The notes beneath the pieces were generated by a model. It did not search any database. It saw only the letters and a program-made list of their open reading frames with translations, and was not told the origin of the DNA. The position numbers and the translations under genes are program-made. From contig DAHUXN010000064.1 of NCBI GenBank assembly GCA_027307115.1, forward strand, positions 26,441-90,440: 64,000 nucleotides of DNA, read 5' to 3'. Source of the stretch: Acidobacteriota bacterium. Lineage in GTDB: Bacteria > Acidobacteriota > Terriglobia > Acidiferrales > UBA7541. This document shows, one piece after another, positions 57,947-64,000 of the stretch (the first letter of the stretch is position 1; each line of letters begins with the position of its first letter).

Positions 57947-58792
57947 ATGGCTGACGCGCATCTCATTGTCGAAATTCGAAGGCTCGGAAATGATTTACGT
58001 GACTTTAAGACTTCGCTAAGGAAGACCTACCCAAAGCCCTCTCAACAGGTCACTTCTATTGAGCTTCGCGAGCGGGCCTCAAGCCTAGCAGAGGCTTGGC
58101 TCGCGGACTTGTCGCAGCGTCTGGAATTAACCGCGCAGATTCCCGGAGAGTATCTGAGTGACCTCAACGTTCATTTCCAACGCATCTTGGTTTCGGCCGA
58201 ACACGCAACGGTTCGGCGTCGCTACGATGCAGAGGTGACAGCGGCGCTCCGATACTACACGACTCAGCTTGTTGTGCCACTTATGCAGGGAAACCAGCAT
58301 CCGGCGCCGGCTGCGGCAGATGCCGTAAGGGCCCCACGCGGAAATAAGCCCAAGACTGATGCCTTCGAGCCGAGGGCTTTTGTTGGACATTCGTTCGCTG
58401 ATGGAGATACTCCCCTAGTCAATACGGTAATCGAAGTTCTGCGGGCTTTGGGCATTCAAGTGGAGACTGGATTGAAACCCAAAGCAGACAGGATTTCAGA
58501 TAAGGTCAAAACGCTGATCGATGAACAGCACATTTTTGTCGGAATTTTCACGCGTCGAGACAAGCTTGAGGGAAAGGAACTTTGGAACACAAGCGCATGG
58601 GTTATAGACGAGAAGGCGTACGCTTACGGCAGAAATAAGAAGCTGATTCTTCTTAAGGAAGAAGACGTACAGAGTATTGGAGGGATACAAGGCGATTACG
58701 AATTTCTTGAGTTCTCACGCAACGGTTTCCACAATGCAATTCTTGGCTTGATCCAGTTGTTCAGCGTATCTGTTCGAGGTTTGCGAGAATAG
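57947..58792 (+). CDS. Protein with N-terminal helical domain and C-terminal TIR-like domain
   Basis: 281 residues. Residues 1-115 are helical and charged (IRRLGNDLRDFKTSLR, LAEAWLADLSQRLEL). A linker precedes a TIR-like nucleotide-binding fold at 142-275: RAFVGHSFADGDTPLV (strand A), LGIQVETG (B), HIFVGIFTRRDK (C/D), NTSAWVIDEKAYAYG with candidate catalytic Glu222, and KKLILLKEE (last strand). The pattern fits TIR/SEFIR-type NAD-cleaving or signalling effectors of bacterial defence. GC is low (43-48% in sampled lines). No membrane segment. Probably the toxic effector of a two-gene system; this function is inferred. Confidence 0.72.
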   Translation: MADAHLIVEIRRLGNDLRDFKTSLRKTYPKPSQQVTSIELRERASSLAEAWLADLSQRLELTAQIPGEYLSDLNVHFQRILVSAEHATVRRRYDAEVTAALRYYTTQLVVPLMQGNQHPAPAAADAVRAPRGNKPKTDAFEPRAFVGHSFADGDTPLVNTVIEVLRALGIQVETGLKPKADRISDKVKTLIDEQHIFVGIFTRRDKLEGKELWNTSAWVIDEKAYAYGRNKKLILLKEEDVQSIGGIQGDYEFLEFSRNGFHNAILGLIQLFSVSVRGLRE

Positions 58793-58807
58793 GACGTCCC
58801 AAGGCAG

Positions 58808-59725
58808 TCATGAACGGCGGAAGAGATTGGAGAGGAAGAATTTCAGGTTGGCGGGACGCTCGGCCAGGCGACGCATGAAATACGGGAACCAGTCGGAGCC
58901 ATAGGGGACATAAACTCGCAACCGATAGCCCTCACGAATCAACTGATCCTGCAAATCCGTGCGAATTCCATAAAGCATCTGAAATTCGTACTGATCATTA
59001 CGAATTCCCAGCTCGGCGGCGAATTTCTTGGTGGCCTCGAGCATCTGCGGATCATGCGTCGCGATGCCGTGGTAAATACCGCTTACGAGCAGCAATTTCA
59101 TCACTCTCACATAGTTTGCGTCGACGTCCACTTTTTTCGGAAACGCGACTTCCGGCGGTTCTTTATAAGCGCCTTTCACCAGACGCAGGCGGCAGCCTGC
59201 GGCGATGAGGTCTTTCGCGTCCTGTTCCGTGCGATACAGGTAGGACTGAAGGACGGTGCCAACGGCGTCGCTCTTGGTGCGCGCGCGCTTACAGATGTCG
59301 ATGGTGCGTTGCGTGTAGGCGGAACTCTCCATGTCGATGCGCACGAAATTATCTTGTCTCGCGGCATGCGCGGCGATTCTTGCGAAAAGCTCCTCACACA
59401 AGGATTCGCTGATATCGAGTCCGAGCTGGGTGAGTTTGAGCGACACGTTGCAATCGAGATGTTCGGCGGCGATGCGGTCAAATATTCCAAGATACGTTTC
59501 CGCGGCGCGGCGGGCTTCGGCCTCGCTGGTTACGCTTTCGCCGAGGCAATCCAGGCTGCACGGGCGGCCGCGCGCATTGAGTTCGCGAACGGCAGCGACA
59601 GCGTCGTCGAGCGCTTCCCCCGGAACAAAACGGCGAGCCATGCGGCGGCTGGTGCCATTGTGCATGACAAAATGAGCCATCCTGGGACTGCGCGAAAGTT
59701 CGAGCAAAATCGAGCGAAGCATCAA
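58808..59725 (-). CDS. Proline dehydrogenase (monofunctional)
   Basis: A 305-residue FAD-dependent TIM barrel that oxidises proline to pyrroline-5-carboxylate. Signatures: NVSLKLTQLGLDIS, FVRIDMESSAYTQRTID, RLVKGAYKEP, the near-consensus YEFQMLYGIR and RVYVPYGSDWFPYFMRRLAERPAN. It is the stand-alone type seen in Gram-positives and Acidobacteria rather than bifunctional PutA; no P5C dehydrogenase is adjacent. It converges with the TIR-like gene 15 bases away and is read after trxB. Confidence 0.92.
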   Translation of the reverse strand: MMLRSILLELSRSPRMAHFVMHNGTSRRMARRFVPGEALDDAVAAVRELNARGRPCSLDCLGESVTSEAEARRAAETYLGIFDRIAAEHLDCNVSLKLTQLGLDISESLCEELFARIAAHAARQDNFVRIDMESSAYTQRTIDICKRARTKSDAVGTVLQSYLYRTEQDAKDLIAAGCRLRLVKGAYKEPPEVAFPKKVDVDANYVRVMKLLLVSGIYHGIATHDPQMLEATKKFAAELGIRNDQYEFQMLYGIRTDLQDQLIREGYRLRVYVPYGSDWFPYFMRRLAERPANLKFFLSNLFRRS

Positions 59726-59802
59726 CCGCGGCTCCGACGGCGCGCTCTTAAGGACGAGATTTCGGGAGGATGGTGAGATTTAGGCATGGAGGCAGCGAGA
59801 GA

Positions 59803-60726
59803 TCAGTGCGAATAGGCCTCCAGGAATCTCTCCGCGTCCATGGCGGCCATGCAACCGGAACCGGCAGCAGTGACGGCTTGACGATAAGTCTTATCCTGGA
59901 CATCGCCAGCGGCAAACACGCCGTCGACATTCGTGCGGCTTCCCTTGTTAGTCTTGAGGTAGCCAGCTTCGTCCATATCGAGCTGCCCGCGGAAAATTTT
60001 CGTGTTGGGCTCGTGACCAATGCCGATAAAAAGGCCGGAAATCGGGAGGATCGATGTCTTGTTGTTCTCAACATTGCGAAGTTTGACGGCTTCGACGTCG
60101 TGCTTTGCCGGATCAAGGACTTCCTCGACGACGACCGGAGTGAGGAATTTGATTTTGTCGTTGGCCTTGGCGCGATCAAGCATGATTTTGGAAGCGCGAA
60201 ATTGATTGCGGCGATTGAGGATGGTTACCCTCTTCGCGAAGCGCGTCAGATGCGTTGCTTCTTCCATGGCTGTGTCGCCGCCGCCGACGACCGCGATTTC
60301 CTTATCGCGAAAAAAATAACCGTCGCAGGTGGCGCACGTGGAAACTCCGTGGCCGATCAGCTTCTTTTCTGAATCGAGACCAAGAAGGCGCGCGGACGCT
60401 CCAGCAGCGACAATGAGCGTTTCGGCTTCAAAGGCTTCCTTGCCAGCTTCGATTTTGAACGGGCGGTGCTTGAGGGCAACGGACGAGACGGCGCCGGAGC
60501 GAAACTCGGCACCGAAGCGCTGCGCCTGCTTGCGCATGAACTCGATAAGTTCCGGACCGAGAACTCCATCCGGGAAGCCGGGGAAATTTTCAACCATGGT
60601 GGTGAGCGTGAGCTGGCCGCCGGGCTCGTGACCGTCAATAACCACAGGCTTAAGATTGGCGCGCGCGGCGTAAATCGCAGCAGTCAAACCAGCGCAACCG
60701 CTCCCGATGATGATGACTTTGTGCAC
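59803..60726 (-). CDS. trxB: Thioredoxin reductase
   Basis: 307 residues from a GTG at 60726: GAGGAG lies six bases upstream of it, so the ATG at 60744, which contains that ribosome site, is unlikely. FAD motif VIIIGSGCAGLTAAIYAA, NADPH motif VVGGGDTAMEEA, redox site CATCDGYFF, and the C-terminal GVFAAGDVQDKTYRQAVTAAGSG. It reduces thioredoxin and so serves the several thioredoxin-fold proteins of the window. It is followed by the proline dehydrogenase gene (77 bases). Confidence 0.94.
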   Translation of the reverse strand: MHKVIIIGSGCAGLTAAIYAARANLKPVVIDGHEPGGQLTLTTMVENFPGFPDGVLGPELIEFMRKQAQRFGAEFRSGAVSSVALKHRPFKIEAGKEAFEAETLIVAAGASARLLGLDSEKKLIGHGVSTCATCDGYFFRDKEIAVVGGGDTAMEEATHLTRFAKRVTILNRRNQFRASKIMLDRAKANDKIKFLTPVVVEEVLDPAKHDVEAVKLRNVENNKTSILPISGLFIGIGHEPNTKIFRGQLDMDEAGYLKTNKGSRTNVDGVFAAGDVQDKTYRQAVTAAGSGCMAAMDAERFLEAYSH

Positions 60727-60771
60727 TTGAAACTCCTCGAACATTCGATTGTGTCACAACACTTTGCGACG

Positions 60772-60822
60772 CAAACATTTTCGCTCAAACATTGCCATGC
60801 AAACATTCCCACGTAGACGTGG
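60772..60822. promoter_or_regulatory. Three 14-base-spaced direct repeats plus a palindrome upstream of trxB
   Basis: CAAACATT occurs at 60772-60779, 60786-60793 and 60800-60807, exactly 14 bases apart. It is followed by CCACGTAGACGTGG (60809-60822), a palindrome with 6-bp arms. The block lies 46-96 bases upstream of the trxB GTG. It looks like a regulator-binding array. Confidence 0.6.
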
Positions 60823-60916
60823 TGCGCAAATAAGGGAAAGGCATTTTAACATCAACGAGAAACTTGGCTAGCAAAGTTCTTTGCAGGTGACGGAAAAGCT
60901 GTGAACGCTGCGCTGG

Positions 60917-63208
60917 CTAAGCCGAGGAAGAACGGCGGTCTTTGATTTCCTGCAGGTGCTCGCGGAGGCGGTTGAGAACCGCTTCGCCCTGGCCTTCCGC
61001 GATTTCGCGTTCAAGCTCCGTCAGAGCGAAATGAATGATGTCGTGATGATGGATTTCCTCGCCCTTTAATTCATCGCTCAGGCGAAGCCAAATATCGTGG
61101 AGCAAGTCGATTTCCTTCGGCGTCAGATGGGGCGAGTGCGGGCCGAGATAGAAAACGCGTTGCTGCCCGCCGGCGGTGACGATTTCCAGAGCTACGCGGG
61201 GACGCGGTTCCGGCATACGCTCCCAGGCGAGGCCGACCTCGCGTGCCTGCTCGGTCAACGGCATCTTCGACGATCCACCGACGACGATAGATGCCGAATG
61301 CAGATTCGCGGCGGAACGCAGAATGCCATCCCACAAATCATTCGCGGCGGCTACGGCGAGGCGAACCGGTTTCCCTTCTTTTTCGGCAATGGCCAAAACT
61401 TTGGTGAAGAGGAGCTGCTCGATAGTACTGAAAAGCTGTTCGGGGTTCAGGTCGTATTCGCCGGACGCAGCGCGACGCAACAAGCGGATATGGAGAACAA
61501 CAATATCCTGCTCATCAGTTCTCAATCGTTCGAGAACGGAATGCAGATGATAGAGCGCATAGTAGTTGCTGACGGGAACGAGTACGTTGCCGGGGCGGAC
61601 CCCAACGCTAGCAGGTGTGAGGTCCGCCTCTTGAGCAAGATTGAATTGGTCGAGCTCGGTCGAGTGCTCCGTTGTTCCATGCTGTTTTTGAACTCGCTTC
61701 TCGGAGAGCGTAAAGGCCACAAATAAAATTACGGAAAAGACCACCCCGGCAATTGTGGCATCGGGCTTAGTGAACAAGTTCACGGTAGCGATGAGCAACA
61801 GAATCAGCGTGATCAGACCGAGGCCGAGAGGGATTTCCGTGCCAGCGATGGTGAAATTCAATGGGACGCGATATTCGCGATCCTGTGGATGAGTGTAGCG
61901 CAGAACAAGGACCGCGATTCCCTTCATCGCGAAGCTCCAGGTCACGCCGAAAGCGTATAGGTTGCCCAGAAAATTCACATCGCCGCGGCTTACCAGAATG
62001 GTGACGATCTGGAGGACCGCCACAGTCGTGATAATTCGATGAGTGGTACCGTAGCGCTTGTGCGGGTGCCGGAACCAATCCGTAAGGACGCCGTCTTCAG
62101 AAACGCGGCTCAGAACCCCGTTTGAGCCGACGATAGCGGTGTTGACGGCTCCAGAAAGAATCAGCATTCCTACGATCACTACGAAGACGTGAAAGGCCAG
62201 GCGCAGTTCAAAAGGCCCCTGAAGATTCATCGACAGGCCGCCGATGAGATTTTCAAAGAAACGAGGGCGGATATGGTCCGGAATAATCATCACGGCAAAA
62301 ATTGAAACGAACGCCGTAAAAGCCAGGCTGTACGCAACAATGATGAGGGCGGTCTTTTTGAGGTTCGCCAGCTTGGGATGCTCGATTTCGCGGTAGACCT
62401 GAGCGAGAGTTTCCTCCCCGCTCATGGCCAAAACAGAATGCCCGATGCCGACAAAGATCACCAAGAGAGTGAGCGTGTGGGCAAAGTGGAATCCGTTGAG
62501 CCAGCCAAGCGAATGTTTGTCAAGAACCATGTTCTGCGGCAAAGGCGCGGGCGGCCAATGAGCCCCGCGAACGTAAACGGTGTAAATGCACCAGACGATC
62601 AGGATGACCACCATTACAGAGGTCAGTTGCATGATGCGCAGTGCTTTCTCGCTGGACTCCGGGATACCCTTGATGTTCTGCCACCAAAAATAAATCGTGA
62701 CGAGAATGGCGATGGTTGCCGCAGAGGCGTTCACAGACAGCACGATATGGAAGTGGCCGTAGCGTAGGAGTTCGTTGCCCAACCCGGCGATGTACTGCCC
62801 GGCCGCCACGCCGCTGATTGGGCCGGTAAGCACGTAATCGAACATCAGGGCAGAGACGGAAAGCTTCGCGAGCGTGCCGCCCATGGCCTCTTTGACTACG
62901 CGATAGACGCCGCCCCGAACGAACATGCTGCAGCTTTCGACGTACACCAAAGAGACGGCATACGCCAGGAGCATTACACCCAGGATGAACCACGGCGCGG
63001 ATTTGCCGATGAACTGCTCCGCTTCACCGCCGGCGTAATACGCCGAGGAGGCTAAGTCATTGAGAACGATCGCGCCGGCGCGCCAGAACGAAATGAAGCT
63101 GAGCATCGCCGTGGTGGCAACGAGGACGTTGACGACAGGACGTGCAGAAGTCTGGAGTTGACCGGGCGGTGTGGGGTTGGATGCCATGGACGAAATAGGT
63201 GCGGACAA
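60917..63208 (-). CDS. APC-superfamily amino acid permease with stress-protein-like C-terminal domain
   Basis: 763 residues. Twelve or so hydrophobic helices span residues 25-505, with the APC family pattern early (LVATTAMLSFISFWRAGAIV ... VYVESCSMFVRGGVYRVV). The C-terminal 240 residues are cytoplasmic and contain NVLVPVSNYYALYHLHSVLE and ASIVVGGSSKMPLTEQAREV, like the universal stress protein fold with its nucleotide loop. Substrate unknown. The start is ATG 63208 or 63187. Similar fusions exist among cation/amino-acid transporters. The gene is 172 bases upstream of trxB. Confidence 0.88.
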   Translation of the reverse strand: MSAPISSMASNPTPPGQLQTSARPVVNVLVATTAMLSFISFWRAGAIVLNDLASSAYYAGGEAEQFIGKSAPWFILGVMLLAYAVSLVYVESCSMFVRGGVYRVVKEAMGGTLAKLSVSALMFDYVLTGPISGVAAGQYIAGLGNELLRYGHFHIVLSVNASAATIAILVTIYFWWQNIKGIPESSEKALRIMQLTSVMVVILIVWCIYTVYVRGAHWPPAPLPQNMVLDKHSLGWLNGFHFAHTLTLLVIFVGIGHSVLAMSGEETLAQVYREIEHPKLANLKKTALIIVAYSLAFTAFVSIFAVMIIPDHIRPRFFENLIGGLSMNLQGPFELRLAFHVFVVIVGMLILSGAVNTAIVGSNGVLSRVSEDGVLTDWFRHPHKRYGTTHRIITTVAVLQIVTILVSRGDVNFLGNLYAFGVTWSFAMKGIAVLVLRYTHPQDREYRVPLNFTIAGTEIPLGLGLITLILLLIATVNLFTKPDATIAGVVFSVILFVAFTLSEKRVQKQHGTTEHSTELDQFNLAQEADLTPASVGVRPGNVLVPVSNYYALYHLHSVLERLRTDEQDIVVLHIRLLRRAASGEYDLNPEQLFSTIEQLLFTKVLAIAEKEGKPVRLAVAAANDLWDGILRSAANLHSASIVVGGSSKMPLTEQAREVGLAWERMPEPRPRVALEIVTAGGQQRVFYLGPHSPHLTPKEIDLLHDIWLRLSDELKGEEIHHHDIIHFALTELEREIAEGQGEAVLNRLREHLQEIKDRRSSSA

Positions 63209-63300
63209 AGACTATACGGCCAACTAGGCAAAAAGGAAAGGTGATGCATGAATAGAAATCGCCAGATTGTCACTGGGGCGGGATCCAAAGCGACCTTGCG

Positions 63301-63687
63301 TCAACCAGGCATTTCGCCGTGAAATTCGCGGACACAAGATTCGCAGGGACAGATTTCGCGGAAATGGCTGAAACTATAAATCCCCGTGGCATGACCGTCG
63401 GTAAATTCAATTTGAATGGCGTAATTCCCCACCGCTGCCGCGGCCCGCGCGGTGACCTTGGGCTTAAATAGCGGTAGCACGGGCGAACCGCCAGGGATTC
63501 TTTCGGTGAGGCTTGATTTCTTGTCGTCCACCTCTCTGCAGGTGGCGCAGGGGCAGTGCTCGCGAAGGTAAGAAAAATCGTAATGGCTGGTATGCGCGTC
63601 GGACCAGGTTATGTCTATGCCAGCGCCGGTCGAGACGTGAACTTTCACGTCGATTGGTTTTTTGCGGATATCGAGTGGGATGGGCAT
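63301..63687 (-). CDS. DUF971 family protein
   Basis: 128 residues from the ATG at 63687 (the frame opens 33 bases earlier). It has the DUF971/GBBH-like N-terminal fold with two CPC motifs: WSDAHTSHYDFSYLREHCPCATC and ICPCESCVREF, which could hold a metal or Fe-S cluster. The middle KVTARAAAAVGNYAIQIEFTDGHATGIYSF is characteristic. DUF971 occurs beside Fe-S and heme-related genes. It lies between the DtxR-family gene and the permease, all on the minus strand. Confidence 0.88.
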   Translation of the reverse strand: MPIPLDIRKKPIDVKVHVSTGAGIDITWSDAHTSHYDFSYLREHCPCATCREVDDKKSSLTERIPGGSPVLPLFKPKVTARAAAAVGNYAIQIEFTDGHATGIYSFSHFREICPCESCVREFHGEMPG

Positions 63688-63761
63688 GGATAAATTTTTA
63701 TTCACAGAGGCATGCTTCAAGGGCGCAAGAGCAAATTGCTGCTATCGCAAGGAAGCTGGAT

Positions 63762-64000
63762 TCATTTGCCTCCTTCCTTTGGCGGGCAGCAGGGGCCGGG
63801 AGGAATGGGGTTGCCATGCGGGCACGTCACAGGATGGCCGAGGAAGCTGCAAATGCGCTCGTCGAGCTCCGGGCTGATAATGTGCTCAAACTTACAGGCT
63901 TGCGAATCGGCCTCGGCGTTGGCAATGGAGAATGTATCCGTGAAAAGGCGCTCGGCAAGGCGGCGCCGACGAACGACATCGCGAGCGCGGCGCTGGCCGC
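63762..64000 (-). CDS. DtxR/MntR-family metal-dependent regulator, C-terminal part (cut by window edge)
   Basis: 79 residues remain before the stop. RRRRLAERLFTDTFSIANAEADS is followed by ACKFEHIISPELDERICSFLGHPVTCPHGNPIPPG, the metal-binding and dimerisation signature of DtxR/IdeR/MntR proteins (Cys, Glu, His ligands). An unusual tail, CCPPKEGGK, follows. The DNA-binding half lies outside the window. Such regulators repress genes when iron or manganese is plentiful, which fits the many Fe-S genes nearby. SRPs such as SirR/TroR are alternatives within the family. Confidence 0.85.
   Translation of the reverse strand, partial: GQRRARDVVRRRRLAERLFTDTFSIANAEADSQACKFEHIISPELDERICSFLGHPVTCPHGNPIPPGPCCPPKEGGK

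Noticed and set aside
1..64000. CRISPR arrays, transposases, integrases, rRNA
   Set aside because: None found: no regularly spaced long repeats, no transposase or recombinase signatures, no rRNA sequence.

Overview
The window looks like a chromosomal segment of an Acidobacteriota bacterium, probably class Terriglobia (Acidobacteriia). It is a GC-rich, gene-dense, Gram-negative chromosome. It carries an Acidobacteria-type secreted VWFA-domain protein, a very large Oar-like TonB-dependent receptor with an N-terminal carboxypeptidase-regulatory domain, a DUF2950/DUF3300 pair, LPS heptose genes, a futalosine-pathway menaquinone gene (mqnD) and many secreted proteins of unknown function. The placement is inferred from gene content; no marker gene was compared.

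Layout. 1-6.8 kb: start of a thymidine phosphorylase gene, a metallophosphoesterase, a minus-strand moaD-moaE fusion/VWA/suhB operon, a TIGR01777 epimerase, and an ECF sigma/anti-sigma pair. 7.1-11.3 kb: a divergent three-gene surface operon (Ig-repeat protein, small secreted protein, metzincin protease). 11.3-13.9 kb: a small mixed region bounded by a tRNA-Glu fragment and an intact tRNA-Glu, holding tiny genes, an M20 peptidase and an ICMT-like methyltransferase. 14.1-20.7 kb: a complete ISC iron-sulfur operon (iscR-iscS-iscU-iscA-hscB-hscA-fdx-iscX plus a DinB/YfiT gene) with a readable promoter. 20.9-30.9 kb: secreted proteins, a BlaI/M56 pair followed by the Oar-like receptor, a TauE exporter, a DinB/glutaredoxin pair and an orphan receiver. 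31.1-38.5 kb: mqnD, gamma-glutamyltransferase, a TIM-barrel isomerase, asnS, arginase and ddl. 38.5-43.1 kb: a TetR-HlyD-ABC efflux operon with a probable operator.

43.0-48.3 kb is a minus-strand run: heptose kinase, heptosyltransferase, Trm112-like protein, GH57 glucanotransferase, B3/4 protein. 48.4-52.1 kb holds a DUF309 gene without a normal start codon, a secreted CuA-type cupredoxin divergent from an Rrf2 regulator, DUF2071/DUF393 genes and a 7Fe/8Fe ferredoxin. 52.3-57.2 kb holds DUF2950/DUF3300, a TlpA-like thioredoxin, a UPF0173 hydrolase and an O-methyltransferase. 57.3-58.8 kb is an A/T-richer two-gene insertion: a winged-helix-like protein and a helical-TIR-like protein, driven by a good promoter whose spacer is a perfect inverted repeat. 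This is the best candidate here for an undescribed (probably defence) system. 58.8-64 kb holds proline dehydrogenase, thioredoxin reductase, an APC permease with a stress-protein-like tail, a DUF971 protein and the end of a DtxR-family regulator.

Themes: iron-sulfur/redox economy (ISC operon, two ferredoxins, glutaredoxin, TrxB, TlpA, DtxR, two Rrf2 regulators), envelope construction and surface proteins, and self-contained regulator-target pairs. No CRISPR array, insertion sequence, integrase or rRNA gene was seen.
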